Assembly (NCBI GenBank): GCA_024178355.1
Contig: JAMZNZ010000003.1
Location: forward strand, 390,527-454,526
Length of the DNA: 64,000 bases
DNA from: Maricaulaceae bacterium EIL42A08
GTDB lineage: Bacteria; Pseudomonadota; Alphaproteobacteria; Caulobacterales; Maricaulaceae
Direction of reading: 5' to 3'
The notes beneath the pieces are model-generated. The model worked only from the letters and a program-made list of their open reading frames with translations, ran no database searches and was not told the DNA's origin. The stretch's first letter is position 1. Every line of letters begins with the position of its first letter. This document shows positions 18,322 to 27,650 of the stretch, in pieces. The translations under genes were made by a program, and so were the position numbers.

Positions 18322-19287
18322 ATGTCGGCTGACCTGCTGCCCAAGTTGAAAGCGCTGGCTGAGCCAACGCGTTTGCGGATCATCTCGCTGCTGGCGCAGG
18401 GTGAGATGACCGTTAGCGAGATCATGCAGGTGCTTGGCCAGTCGCAGCCGCGGGTGTCTCGACACCTTAAATTGCTCGCTGACGCCGGTCTCTGTGAACG
18501 TTTTCCTGAAGGCGGGTGGGTGTTCTATCGACTGGTGCGGACCGGTCTGGTTTCGAGCCTCGCCGGTCTGGTCGAGGAATATGCCGACTTTGATGCGCCA
18601 CAGGCCCAACGCGACCGTCAGCGGCTTTCAGAACTGAAATCACAGCGCCGTGCCCACGCTGAACTCTATTTCAAGGAGGCCGCTCAGGAGTGGGCGCATA
18701 TACGGTCGCTGCAATATTCTGAAGAAGCAGTGGAGTCCGCACTTGTTGCCCTGACCGAAGGTCGCGAATTCAAGCTGCATGTCGATGTTGGAACCGGCAC
18801 GGGTCGTATGCTTGAGCTGTTCAGCCCGCAAGCGAGCGAAGGCATGGGCGTCGACCTGTCGCGTGAAATGCTTTCAGTCGCACGGTCCAAGCTTTCAGAA
18901 GCTGGTCTAAGCTCCCGTTTTGTTCGTCAGGCCGATGCTTCCGCGCTGCCGCTTGAAGATGGGGCGGCCGATCTCGTCACGGTCCACCAGGTACTGCACT
19001 ATTTGCCGGATCCACGTGTGGCGCTTCAAGAGTGCGCGCGTGTCCTGGTGCCCGGAGGGCTGTTGTTGGTTGTGGATTTTGATGAGCATCGCCACGAGCG
19101 CCTTCGCGAGGAGCACCACCATCGCCATCTCGGATTTCCGCCTGCGCGCATGACAGGCTGGCTGCAGGCGGCGGGTATGACATTGAAGGCCTTGGAAACC
19201 CTCGAGTCGGAGGGCATAGAGGGTGGGCTGACGGTACTCATCTGGGCCGCCGCCAGAACCGAGGACGCTGGGGACGCATTAAGATGA
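18322..19287 (+). CDS. ArsR-family regulator fused to SAM-dependent methyltransferase
   Basis: 321 residues. Residues 1-90 are an ArsR-type winged helix (LAEPTRLRIISLL, VSEIMQVLGQSQPRVSRHLKLL); there is no obvious metal-binding cysteine motif. Residues about 140-310 are a class I methyltransferase: DVGTGTGRMLEL (SAM loop), GVDLSREML, DASALPLEDGAADLV and PGGLLLVVDF. Such fusions occur across alphaproteobacteria, often beside methionine-cycle genes, and may sense SAM or SAH; that is inference. Here the stop overlaps the pgi start by 4 bases, so translation of pgi is coupled to it. Confidence 0.88.
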   Translation: MSADLLPKLKALAEPTRLRIISLLAQGEMTVSEIMQVLGQSQPRVSRHLKLLADAGLCERFPEGGWVFYRLVRTGLVSSLAGLVEEYADFDAPQAQRDRQRLSELKSQRRAHAELYFKEAAQEWAHIRSLQYSEEAVESALVALTEGREFKLHVDVGTGTGRMLELFSPQASEGMGVDLSREMLSVARSKLSEAGLSSRFVRQADASALPLEDGAADLVTVHQVLHYLPDPRVALQECARVLVPGGLLLVVDFDEHRHERLREEHHHRHLGFPPARMTGWLQAAGMTLKALETLESEGIEGGLTVLIWAAARTEDAGDALR

Positions 19288-20819
19288 CGCCTGAAACACT
19301 GAAATCCCATGCCAATCGGCTTGCCGGGGCATCCATGGCCGAAATTCTCGCCGAAAAAGGCCGCGACGCTGCGCTGCAGTTTTCTGCGGCGGGCCTGGAA
19401 CTGGATGCTCGACGGCAGCGGATTGATGGTGCCGCCTGGCAGGATCTGCTTGGATTGGCGAGAGCCCTTGACGCGCAGGCGCGGATCGCCGGACTTGCGG
19501 CCGGTGACATCGTAAACACGACAGAAGGCCGCCCGGCGCTACACACCGCGTGTCGAGATAGCTCGCAGCTGGCAGACAGAGGCCTGGCAAAACGCCTGAC
19601 CGAGGCGCGGGACCGCACCCGCCAATTCTGTGCCGGGCTTGAGGCCCCCGACGTTCTTGATGGCCATCCTGTCAAACGCATCGTGAATATCGGGATTGGA
19701 GGCTCTGACCTTGGCCCGCGCATGGTCTACGACGCCCTTAAGGCCTACCGCCGCAAGGGTATGGATGCGCGCTTTGTGTCAAACCTTGATCCAGCTGATC
19801 TTGATGACGCACTGGAAGGGGCCGAGCCGGAAACGACACTTGTTCTGGTGGTGTCCAAGTCGTTCACGACCCAGGAAACCCTGATGAATGCCAAGGCCGC
19901 GCGCGCCTGGCTTGCCGCGAAGCTTGGTGAGGCTGGCGCGGATGCGCGCTTTGCGGCTGCGACTGCGGCACCTGAAAAGGCCCAGGCGTTTGGCCTTGAT
20001 GCGTCGCGTATTTTCCCGTTCGAGGATGGCGTTGGCGGGCGGTATTCGCTCTGGTCACCTGCCGGCCTCAGCCTCGAGGCAGCGTTTGGACCAGAGGTCT
20101 ATGACCGCTTGCTGGCCGGTGCGGCCGCGATGGATACGCACGCCCTGACCACGCCGATTGAAAATAATATGGCGATCGCCAAAGGGCTAATCGATGTGTG
20201 GAACCGAACCTTCCGCAATCGTCCAGCCCGCTGTGTGACGGCTTACTCGTCACGCATGGAGCGGCTGCCCGCGTATTTGCAGCAGCTTGAGATGGAAAGC
20301 CTGGGCAAGTCTGTGCAGGCTGATGGTAGCGCCAGCCCGGCCGAATACCCGGCGTCCGGCGCGCTCATCTGGGGCGGGCGCGGGTCAGATTTCCAGCACT
20401 CGGTTTTCCAGTGGCTGCACCAGGGCCAGGACGAAGTGCCGGTGGACTTCATTGGGCTTGCCGATGCTGAATTCACAAAAGACGAGCGTGCACGCGCACT
20501 TAACGCAAACCTTGCCGCTCAGGGTGCGGCCCTGACCCGCGGCAAGGTGGGTGAGGGTGAGCTGGCACCCCATACGGCAATCGCCGGTGGCCGGGCCAGC
20601 AGCACCATCATCATGGACGGGCTGACCCCTGAGACGCTGGGTGCATTGATCTCGCTGCATGAGCACAAGGTGTTTGTTGAAAGCCTCGTCTACGGCATCA
20701 ATCCGTTCGATCAGTATGGGGTCGAGCTGGGCAAGCAGCTTGCTCGCGCTATCCTTTCGGGCGACACGGACGTGCTCGACGCCCCGGCGCTCGATATTGC
20801 GAAGCGGCTCGGCGTCTAA
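19284..20819 (+). CDS. pgi: Glucose-6-phosphate isomerase
   Basis: 511 residues. Interconverts glucose-6-phosphate and fructose-6-phosphate in the cytoplasm. Visible: VNIGIGGSDLGPRMVYDAL, SKSFTTQET, GVGGRYSLWSPAGL (PROSITE-type signature 1), the QQLEMESLGK catalytic region and YGINPFDQYGVELGK (signature 2). Length is a little short of 540-550-residue forms but complete. ATG overlaps the preceding regulator gene (ATGA). Followed, after 91 bases, by transketolase, making a sugar-phosphate pair. Confidence 0.97.
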   Translation: MTPETLKSHANRLAGASMAEILAEKGRDAALQFSAAGLELDARRQRIDGAAWQDLLGLARALDAQARIAGLAAGDIVNTTEGRPALHTACRDSSQLADRGLAKRLTEARDRTRQFCAGLEAPDVLDGHPVKRIVNIGIGGSDLGPRMVYDALKAYRRKGMDARFVSNLDPADLDDALEGAEPETTLVLVVSKSFTTQETLMNAKAARAWLAAKLGEAGADARFAAATAAPEKAQAFGLDASRIFPFEDGVGGRYSLWSPAGLSLEAAFGPEVYDRLLAGAAAMDTHALTTPIENNMAIAKGLIDVWNRTFRNRPARCVTAYSSRMERLPAYLQQLEMESLGKSVQADGSASPAEYPASGALIWGGRGSDFQHSVFQWLHQGQDEVPVDFIGLADAEFTKDERARALNANLAAQGAALTRGKVGEGELAPHTAIAGGRASSTIIMDGLTPETLGALISLHEHKVFVESLVYGINPFDQYGVELGKQLARAILSGDTDVLDAPALDIAKRLGV

Positions 20820-20910
20820 CTTTGTCAAACGGGCGACGCGAATCCCTTTAAGGGGTGACGCGATCCCCGCCAGTTGCGAGTGATTTGCTCGCACACGCAT
20901 GAGGCCCGCC

Positions 20911-22905
20911 ATGAGTGAACCGACCCGTCCCGCGCTCGATCCAGAAACGATCAAGCCGCTCGCGAATGCTATCCGCGCCCTGTCCATGGATGCGGTGCAA
21001 GCGGCGAATTCCGGTCACCCTGGCATGCCCATGGGCATGGCGGATGCGGCCACGGTTCTGTGGACCCGTCACATGAAGTTTGACCCGGCTGACCCTGAGT
21101 GGCCGGATCGCGATCGCTTTGTCCTCTCGGCGGGTCATGGCTCCATGCTCATCTATTCCATCCTTCACCTGATCGGTGTTGAGGGTGTGGAGATGGATGA
21201 TCTCAGGAATTTCCGCCAGCTGGGTGCAAAGACGGCAGGCCACCCGGAATATGGCCATTGCCCTGGCGTTGAGACCACTACCGGTCCGTTGGGGCAGGGT
21301 ATCTCCACAGCCGTGGGCATGGCGCTGGCAGAGCGCATGCTCAACGCTCAGTACGGCAAGGATCTTGTTGATCACCACACCTGGGTCATCGCGTCCGACG
21401 GTGATCTTCAGGAGGGCATCAGCCAGGAAGCGATTTCGCTGGCCGGACACCTGAAGCTTAATCGCCTGATCGTTCTGTGGGATGACAACTCCATCTCCAT
21501 TGATGGCTCGACGGACCTGTCCGACACCGTTGATCACTGCGCTCGCTTTGAAAGCGCGGGCTGGGTCACGATGAAGGTTGATGGCCATGACCCGGTCGCT
21601 GTGGACGCCGCGCTCAGCGAAGCCAAGTCCAGCGACAAGCCCGTTCTGATCGCGTGCAAGACCACCATCGGTTTCGGCGCTCCGACCAAGGCCGGGACCG
21701 CCGGGTCACACGGTGCGCCGCTTGGTGGTGATGAGATCGCAGGCACCCGCGAGGCATTGGGATGGACCCATGAGCCTTTCGTGATCCCTGATGAGGTCTA
21801 TGAAGGTTGGGGTTCGGTTGCAGGCTTCGGTGCTCTTGCGCGCGCCGCTTGGGAGCAGCGCCTGCAAACCTCTGAGCATCTTGAAAGCTTTATCAGCCAG
21901 CTCTCGGGCGAGCCGCCGCTGGAAGCCATTCAAGCACTAAAAGCGCACATCCAGCAGATGCTGGAAGACAAGCCGGCGCTGGCAACGCGCGCATCGTCGG
22001 GCAAGGCCATCGAGGCGTTTGCCAGGGCTTTCCCTGGGCTCGTGGGCGGGTCTGCTGACCTGACAGGTTCAAATAACACCCGCGCCAGCTACCAGGATGC
22101 GGTGAGTGCGCCGGACTATACCGGCGGCTATATCCACTACGGCGTGCGTGAACATGGCATGGCTGCGGCCATGAACGGCATGGCGCTGCATGGTGGTTTC
22201 CGGCCTTACTCTGGCACCTTCCTGGTGTTTGCAGACTACTGTCGCCCCGCCATCCGTCTGTCGGCGCTGATGAATCAGCCGGTGATTTACGTCTTCACCC
22301 ACGACTCCATTGGGCTTGGTGAAGACGGCCCGACCCACCAGCCGGTCGAGCATCTTTCGGCCCTCCGCTCGATCCCGAATCTGGCGGTCTATCGCCCTGC
22401 CGATGCTGTGGAAGCCGCAGAAGCCTGGATTGCCGCGCTGGAACGCACTGATGGCCCGACGGCTCTGATCCTGTCGCGCCAGAAGGTGCCGCATGTGCGG
22501 TCCGACGATGGATCGGTCAATGCGTCCAAGCGAGGGGCCTACATCATCTCTGAAGTCGACACGCCGAAGGTCACGCTCATAGGAACCGGCACCGAGCTGG
22601 AGCTGGCCCTTGAGGCGCAGAAAACCCTGATGGATCAGGGTGTGGCGGCTCGCGTGGTGTCCTGCCCCAGCCTTGAAACCTTCATGGCTCAGGATACCAG
22701 CTATATCGAGAGTGTTGTCGATCCGAACCTGCCGGTTGTGGCGGTCGAGGCTGCGCTGCGCTGGGGCTGGGATGGTTTGATTGGCCGTGATGCGGGCTTT
22801 GTGGGCATGACCGGATTTGGTGCCTCGGCACCGGCTGAGGACCTTTATAAGCATTTTGGCATTACCGCCGATGCGGTTGTCGAAGAAGCTCTGAAGCGGG
22901 TTTAA
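20911..22905 (+). CDS. tkt: Transketolase
   Basis: 664 residues from ATG 20911, chosen because GAGG lies 6 bases upstream; an in-frame ATG at 20899 has no such site. Thiamine-diphosphate enzyme of the pentose phosphate/Calvin routes. Visible: ANSGHPGMPMGMADA, SAGHGSMLIYS, the ThDP motif region ASDGDLQEGISQEA through WDDNSISIDG, and in the pyrimidine-binding half GVREHGMAAAMNG and TFLVFADYCRPAIRLSALM. Length normal. Downstream SseB-like gene starts after 13 bases. Confidence 0.97.
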   Translation: MSEPTRPALDPETIKPLANAIRALSMDAVQAANSGHPGMPMGMADAATVLWTRHMKFDPADPEWPDRDRFVLSAGHGSMLIYSILHLIGVEGVEMDDLRNFRQLGAKTAGHPEYGHCPGVETTTGPLGQGISTAVGMALAERMLNAQYGKDLVDHHTWVIASDGDLQEGISQEAISLAGHLKLNRLIVLWDDNSISIDGSTDLSDTVDHCARFESAGWVTMKVDGHDPVAVDAALSEAKSSDKPVLIACKTTIGFGAPTKAGTAGSHGAPLGGDEIAGTREALGWTHEPFVIPDEVYEGWGSVAGFGALARAAWEQRLQTSEHLESFISQLSGEPPLEAIQALKAHIQQMLEDKPALATRASSGKAIEAFARAFPGLVGGSADLTGSNNTRASYQDAVSAPDYTGGYIHYGVREHGMAAAMNGMALHGGFRPYSGTFLVFADYCRPAIRLSALMNQPVIYVFTHDSIGLGEDGPTHQPVEHLSALRSIPNLAVYRPADAVEAAEAWIAALERTDGPTALILSRQKVPHVRSDDGSVNASKRGAYIISEVDTPKVTLIGTGTELELALEAQKTLMDQGVAARVVSCPSLETFMAQDTSYIESVVDPNLPVVAVEAALRWGWDGLIGRDAGFVGMTGFGASAPAEDLYKHFGITADAVVEEALKRV

Positions 22906-22918
22906 GGGGCGCGTTGGG

Positions 22919-23287
22919 GTGAACGAGCTCGACCAGCTGCTAAAGAGCTATAAGGCGGGTGAAACATCCCGCCTGGATATGCTCGCGCAGCTGGTGGCGC
23001 TTCCTATCGTTCTGCCCAGTGCAACAGAGATTGATGCTCAGGGAGCAGGATACGAGCCGCTGATATTCGACCGGCTGGGTACCCATATGGTTGCGGCCTT
23101 TTCGAACGAAGAGCTTGCGGCCAAATACGCCGATAGCCATCCCCATCTAAAGGCCATCACAGCCGGTGCTTTTATCGAGCTTTTAAAGCCGGAAGTCGGT
23201 CTGGTTTTGAACCCGCACATTGAGACGAGTCTTGAGATGGTGCCGGAGTTCCTGAAAAATCTGCGCGCTGGTTTGCAGCCTCGCTAA
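22919..23287 (+). CDS. SseB-like N-terminal domain protein
   Basis: 122 residues from GTG 22919 with an AAGGGG site upstream. The sequence fits the SseB N-terminal domain (VLPSATE, PLIFDRLGTHMVAAFSNEELAAKYA, AFIELLKPEVGLVLNP), an enhancer-of-serine-sensitivity type fold of unclear role. It is probably co-transcribed with tkt and converges with the next gene by a 4-base overlap. Confidence 0.65.
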   Translation: MNELDQLLKSYKAGETSRLDMLAQLVALPIVLPSATEIDAQGAGYEPLIFDRLGTHMVAAFSNEELAAKYADSHPHLKAITAGAFIELLKPEVGLVLNPHIETSLEMVPEFLKNLRAGLQPR

Positions 23288-24459
23288 ACCGCTTCGGCGG
23301 CCCCAAACGCGAGAAGTTTTGCCACGGTGTCGCGGGCCTTGTCTTCGCCCATCTCGGCAAAGTCGACTGCGCTGATCACTTCACCATCCAGAAAGCGCTC
23401 AAGGGCTGGTTCAGCGGGGCGATCAAGGCTGATCGGGCCGCCTGGCGCGACCAGGGCAACGTGATCACCATCGTCAGCCAGGTGCAGCGGCACCAGAAGG
23501 CGGCGCTTGATCTGAAGGCCCTCCGGCGGCTGACCCAGCATGATCGCGCCAGAGGTATCGGCCTGACGGGTGGTCACGAACTGGTCGCTGAACAGGGCAA
23601 GGACGGCGTCAAAGTCGGCATTGTCGGACACGGCTGTCATTGCTGCGTCGATCTGAGGCTTCAGCTCGGCCGCATCCATCTCGGTGAACCCCGGTGGCAG
23701 GGCGGCACGCAAGGCCGGTGATTTCAGAGCCGCTTCAGACACGGCTTCTAACAGGAAGTCCGCCCAGGTCTTCACCAGAATGCCGGTCGTGATGTGAAGG
23801 CTGGGCCCGTCAGTGTCAGCATTGACCGCATCATGCATGAGCCCGCGCGGCACATAGAGCACGTCGCCAGGGTTCATCACCAGCTCCAGCGTGATCTCGC
23901 CCGCCGCAACAGCGTTGGGCGTGAACTGCTCACCCCGGAACGGGGCCCCGACCGGGGTGTCATAAAGCCGCCAGCGCTTGGTGCCTTCAACCTGAAGCAC
24001 CAGCACGTCATGGGTATCGTAATGGGTCTGGAAGCCCTGCGCATTGGGGGGCGTGAGGTAGATATTGGTCTGGATGGCGTGGCTGAATTCCAGCTCAAGA
24101 GCGCGACACAGCTCGGCCAGAGATCGCTCCCGCCAATGCAGCTGCGGCATAATCAGCGTAGCACCTTCCTGATAGGCGCGCGCTGCAAGGCCGCGATCCA
24201 CCAGCCCGTTCTCTGACAGGTAGGCGCCCGGTTCGATACGGGGTTCAGCCCGCGCCATCGACAGCATGTCACCGGTGAAAACCTGATCAGACAGAAGCGC
24301 GTCCATACGCGCTGTTGAGACCAGATCCGTAAAGTCGCGGTCACCTGGATTGGGTGCGTGAAGGGGCTTCTTTTCCCAATACCGATCAAAGAAATCAGCC
24401 GCATCGAACGGCGCTATCAAGCCGCTCAATCCAAGGGCTGGATCAAAGCTGGATGTCAT
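23284..24459 (-). CDS. Cupin/JmjC ribosomal protein hydroxylase (RoxA/YcfD-like)
   Basis: 391 residues. Fe(II)/2-oxoglutarate oxygenase of the Cupin_4 group; the bacterial reference YcfD (RoxA) hydroxylates ribosomal protein L16. Conserved N-terminus (FFDRYWEKKPLHAP), metal triad His146-x-Asp148 in QTHYDTHD and His209 in YVPRGLMHDA, and ROF-type beta strands (VLVLQVEGTKRWRLYD). The C-terminal winged-helix region is present (GAIMLGQPPEGLQIKRRLLVPLH). Substrate is predicted, not shown. Start ATG at 24459; convergent with the SseB-like gene. Confidence 0.8.
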   Translation of the reverse strand: MTSSFDPALGLSGLIAPFDAADFFDRYWEKKPLHAPNPGDRDFTDLVSTARMDALLSDQVFTGDMLSMARAEPRIEPGAYLSENGLVDRGLAARAYQEGATLIMPQLHWRERSLAELCRALELEFSHAIQTNIYLTPPNAQGFQTHYDTHDVLVLQVEGTKRWRLYDTPVGAPFRGEQFTPNAVAAGEITLELVMNPGDVLYVPRGLMHDAVNADTDGPSLHITTGILVKTWADFLLEAVSEAALKSPALRAALPPGFTEMDAAELKPQIDAAMTAVSDNADFDAVLALFSDQFVTTRQADTSGAIMLGQPPEGLQIKRRLLVPLHLADDGDHVALVAPGGPISLDRPAEPALERFLDGEVISAVDFAEMGEDKARDTVAKLLAFGAAEAV

Positions 24460-24480
24460 CGGCGAACGGCCTGTGGTTAT

Positions 24481-25305
24481 CTAGCAGCGTCGACCTTGCC
24501 CGGCCGGGTCTGCATAGCTTCCGCTATCTGAGTCCGAGCAATTGCGCGAACCACCGCGTCGTCCACCGCCGACCGGATCTGCATATGCGCCGCTGTCACT
24601 GTCGGTATAGCCGGAGCTGCCGCCGCCGCGTCGGCCCTGACCGGCAGGATCGGCGTAAGCGCCACTATCGCTATCTGAGTAACCCGAACCGCCGCCTCCA
24701 CGGCGGCCACCGCCAACCGGATCGGCGTAAGCACCACTATCGCTATCAGTGTACCCCGAGCTGCCTCCACGTCGGCCTTGCCCAGCTGGATCGGCGTAAG
24801 CTCCAGAGTCGCTGTCAGAATAGCCCGAGCCACCGCCGCCGCGACGACCGCCACCAACTGGATCAGCGTAAGCACCACTGTCGCTATCGGTATAGCCGGT
24901 CTGGCCACCGCCATAGCCGCAAGAGCGTCCCTGTCCGACCTGGTCTGCGTACCCACCAGCATCGGAGTCGGTACAACCGCGGCTTCCACCGCCGCCACCG
25001 CGTCCACCGCCTACAGGGTCTGCGTAAGCCCCGGCATCTGCATCTGTTACCCCGCTGCCACTCACGCCACAGCGTTGTCCGCGGCCCGCTGGGTCGGCAT
25101 AGGCTCCGCCGTCGCTGTCCGTACAGCTGCGGCTACCGCCATAGCCACCGCGACCACCACCGACCGGGTCGGCATAGGCCCCGGCATCGGAGTCTGTCAC
25201 CCCTGTGGTCGCACAGCCTGCGAGCCCGGCCGAGCCAATTGCAACCCCGGTACCCGCAACACGGGTCAGGAAAGAGCGTCTGGAAAGATTTCGTTTCTTG
25301 GACAT
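24481..25305 (-). CDS. Tat lipoprotein made of ten DSDxGAYADP repeats
   Basis: 274 residues of unknown function. Residues 1-31 are a twin-arginine signal (NLSRRSFLTRVAG) running into a perfect lipobox LAGC, so Cys31 is the likely lipidated residue. From residue 36 to the end the protein is ten repeats of about 23-27 residues with core [TS]DSDxGAYADP, then a Gly/Arg/Ser-rich linker. Odd and even units differ (DPVGGGR versus DPAGQGR). Cysteines occur only as pairs 18 apart at the start and end of units 2, 4 and 10. The acidic D-x-D-x-G-x-x-x-D core could bind a cation; this is only a guess. AAGGGGG site upstream of the ATG. Composition is unlike neighbours. Confidence 0.75.
   Translation of the reverse strand: MSKKRNLSRRSFLTRVAGTGVAIGSAGLAGCATTGVTDSDAGAYADPVGGGRGGYGGSRSCTDSDGGAYADPAGRGQRCGVSGSGVTDADAGAYADPVGGGRGGGGGSRGCTDSDAGGYADQVGQGRSCGYGGGQTGYTDSDSGAYADPVGGGRRGGGGSGYSDSDSGAYADPAGQGRRGGSSGYTDSDSGAYADPVGGGRRGGGGSGYSDSDSGAYADPAGQGRRGGGSSGYTDSDSGAYADPVGGGRRGGSRNCSDSDSGSYADPAGQGRRC
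24484..25200 (-). repeat. In-gene tandem repeat array, ten units
   Basis: The DNA encoding the ten repeats. Units 5-6 and 7-8 are nearly the same in sequence, showing recent duplication of a two-unit (about 141-base) block; units 1-4 are more diverged. It is coding, in frame throughout, with no spacer variation of CRISPR type. Confidence 0.85.
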
Positions 25306-25477
25306 GGACGGGTCCCCCTTCGTCCTTATTCCTTGTTAGGACAGTCTAGGCGGTTTTGACATGAACACCAGATGAATTTGGGATGACCGGGTAATTCATC
25401 GCGATGGGGCGCGGATTTGATTCAGGCTTAGTCCAGTCTTCGCAGCAAGATTGGTCGCGCTTTGTTCCAAAGGCGCT

Positions 25478-25984
25478 ATGCTCACGCCTATGGTGAACGC
25501 GATTCGAATTCTGGGGATTGATCCGGGGCTCAATGCCACCGGCTGGGGCGTAATCTCACAGGACGGGACGCGTCTGTCGCTGATTGCCCATGGTGTGATC
25601 AAGGCCCCTTCGAAAGATACCATGGCGCGGCGTCTTTGTTTCATACACGACGCGATTGAAGATCTGTTGGGCGAGCACCAGCCCCATGAAGCGGCTATCG
25701 AAGACCAGTTCGTCGCCAATAATCCTGGCACGGCTTTAAAGCTGGGACAGGCGCGCGCCGCCGCCATGCTGGCACCGGCCCGCGCTGGGCTGCGGGTCGG
25801 GGAATATGCGCCTCGCCTCATTAAAAAAGCGGTTGTGGGAACCGGCGCAGCTGACAAAGCTCAGGTGGCGGCCATGATCAGCGTGCTCCTTCCCGGAGCC
25901 AAAGCGATAGCGGATGATGCGGATGCACTTGCCATCGCAATCTGTCACGCCAACCACCGTAATTCGAAAAGGCTCGCGTCATGA
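25478..25984 (+). CDS. ruvC: Holliday junction resolvase RuvC
   Basis: 168 residues from ATG 25478 (AAAGG 5 bases upstream); ATG 25490 also possible. Dimeric endonuclease that cuts Holliday junctions. Acidic catalytic residues visible in ILGIDPG, AAIEDQF and DDADALAIAICH; KAQV helix present. Stop overlaps ruvA start (ATGA), giving the ruvCAB operon. Confidence 0.96.
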   Translation: MLTPMVNAIRILGIDPGLNATGWGVISQDGTRLSLIAHGVIKAPSKDTMARRLCFIHDAIEDLLGEHQPHEAAIEDQFVANNPGTALKLGQARAAAMLAPARAGLRVGEYAPRLIKKAVVGTGAADKAQVAAMISVLLPGAKAIADDADALAIAICHANHRNSKRLAS

Positions 25985-26622
25985 TTGGCAAGCTTAAGGG
26001 CGTTATCGACAGCCTGGGAGAAGAGGAGCTGGTCCTCGACGTCAATGGCGTGGGGTATCTGGTCCATGCTGGCGGGCGGACATTGTCAAAGCTGGAGGCC
26101 GGAGCAGAGACCGCGCTGCATATCGAGACCTATGTGCGCGAAGACCAGTTCAAGCTTTTCGGTTTCCTGTCTGAAGGCGAGCGCGCCTGGTTTGTCAGGC
26201 TTCAGTCCGTGCAGGGCGTCGGAGCCAAGCATGCCCTGTCTTTGCTAGATGTGCTGGGTCCAGGAGATGTTGAAAGTGCCGCGGCTCTGGGCGATGCATC
26301 CGCCTTTGAGCGCGCCAAAGGCGTGGGCAAGAAGCTGGCTCAACGCATCGCCACCGAGCTCAAGGACAAGCCACCGCCTCTGGGGCGCAGCCTGGCTGGC
26401 GGTGCTGCGGGCCTGAACGCCGCTCTTGGCACACCAGCGCCCGCAGCAATTGCAGAAACCGGCGGCAGTGTCGCCCGCGAAGCTGCGGTCTCTGCGCTCA
26501 TTAATCTTGGCTATGGCGAGGGCGATGCGCGTCGCGCCTGTGCCGCTGCGCTCAAAGAGCTGGGCGATGACGCCAGTGAGGGCCTCCTGATCAAGGCGGC
26601 GCTGAAGGAGCTGGCCCGGTGA
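25981..26622 (+). CDS. ruvA: Holliday junction branch migration subunit RuvA
   Basis: 213 residues. Tetrameric DNA-junction binder that positions RuvB rings. OB-fold N-domain ([20 protein letters not shown]), helix-hairpin-helix motifs ([13 protein letters not shown] and [12 protein letters not shown]), and C-terminal RuvB-contact domain ([18 protein letters not shown]) after an Ala/Gly-rich linker. Overlaps ruvC and ruvB by 4 bases each. Confidence 0.97.
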   Translation: MIGKLKGVIDSLGEEELVLDVNGVGYLVHAGGRTLSKLEAGAETALHIETYVREDQFKLFGFLSEGERAWFVRLQSVQGVGAKHALSLLDVLGPGDVESAAALGDASAFERAKGVGKKLAQRIATELKDKPPPLGRSLAGGAAGLNAALGTPAPAAIAETGGSVAREAAVSALINLGYGEGDARRACAAALKELGDDASEGLLIKAALKELAR

Positions 26623-27650
26623 GCGAAGATCGCATCATCTCCGCTGACGCTGCGCCCGGTGACGGGCGCGACAAAGCGCTGCGACCGCTGTCATTTGGCG
26701 ATTTCGTTGGTCAGAAGGCGGCGATTGATAATCTGAAGGTCTTCGTGAACGCGGCGGGGCGCCGGAATGAAGCGCTGGATCATGTCCTGCTCTCTGGTCC
26801 GCCCGGGCTTGGCAAAACCACATTGGCGCAGATCGTCGCCAAGGAGCTAGGCGTCAATTTCCGAGCAACATCGGGCCCGGTGATTGCCAAGGCGGGCGAT
26901 CTGGCGGCGATCCTGACCAATCTGGAAGAGCGCGACGTGCTCTTCATTGATGAGATCCACCGTCTGCTCCCGGCGGTAGAGGAAATTCTCTATCCGGCAA
27001 TGGAGGACTTTGCCCTAGATCTGGTGATCGGGGAGGGGCCGAGCGCGCGCACTGTCCGCATCGACCTGCCACCGTTCACGCTGGTGGGCGCAACGACACG
27101 CGCAGGCCTGCTCGCGACCCCGCTGCGCGATCGATTTGGCGTGCCGGTGAGGCTTGAGTTCTACGATACCGCGGAGCTGGCCAGCATCGTCGCGCGCGGC
27201 GCGCGCAAGCTGGGTGCAGCCATAAGCGAGGACGGGGCCACCGAAATTGCCAAGCGCGCCCGCGGCACACCGCGCGTGGCCGGGCGCTTGCTGCGCCGGG
27301 TCCGCGACTTTGCCGAAGCCGATGGTGCGCCGGAGATTAATCGCGGTGTTGCCGATGCGGCGTTGAAGCGGCTGGAGGTCGATGAGGTGGGTCTCGACAG
27401 TCTCGACCGGCGCTATCTGAAAGTTCTCATTGAGGGCTTTGCCGGCGGGCCTGCTGGCCTCGACACGTTGGCAGCGGCCTGTGCTGAGGCGCGCGATGCC
27501 CTGGAAGACGTGGTCGAGCCCTTCCTGATCCAGCAAGGCTTTATCCAGCGCACGCCGCGCGGCCGGATCGCCGCGCCTCGCGCCTGGAGCCATCTGGGGC
27601 TGGAGCCGCCGCGCACAGCCGCGAGTGATCTGTTCGGAGATGGCAAATGA
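26619..27650 (+). CDS. ruvB: Holliday junction branch migration helicase RuvB
   Basis: 343 residues from GTG 26619. AAA+ motor of the RuvAB complex. Walker [13 protein letters not shown], Walker [10 protein letters not shown], sensor 1 [10 protein letters not shown], arginine finger in TPLRDRFG, winged-helix C-domain with [10 protein letters not shown]. Normal length. Overlaps ruvA and ybgC by 4 bases. Confidence 0.98.
   Translation: MSEDRIISADAAPGDGRDKALRPLSFGDFVGQKAAIDNLKVFVNAAGRRNEALDHVLLSGPPGLGKTTLAQIVAKELGVNFRATSGPVIAKAGDLAAILTNLEERDVLFIDEIHRLLPAVEEILYPAMEDFALDLVIGEGPSARTVRIDLPPFTLVGATTRAGLLATPLRDRFGVPVRLEFYDTAELASIVARGARKLGAAISEDGATEIAKRARGTPRVAGRLLRRVRDFAEADGAPEINRGVADAALKRLEVDEVGLDSLDRRYLKVLIEGFAGGPAGLDTLAAACAEARDALEDVVEPFLIQQGFIQRTPRGRIAAPRAWSHLGLEPPRTAASDLFGDGK

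Noticed and set aside
24484-25200. Possible CRISPR array because of regular repeats
   Set aside because: Repeats are in-frame coding units about 69-80 bases long without unique spacers, and there are no cas genes.
24354-25349. 331-residue open frame on the plus strand rich in Arg, His and Ser
   Set aside because: It mirrors the repeat lipoprotein gene; the minus-strand frame has a Tat signal, lipobox and regular repeats, while this one is only a by-product of the repeats.
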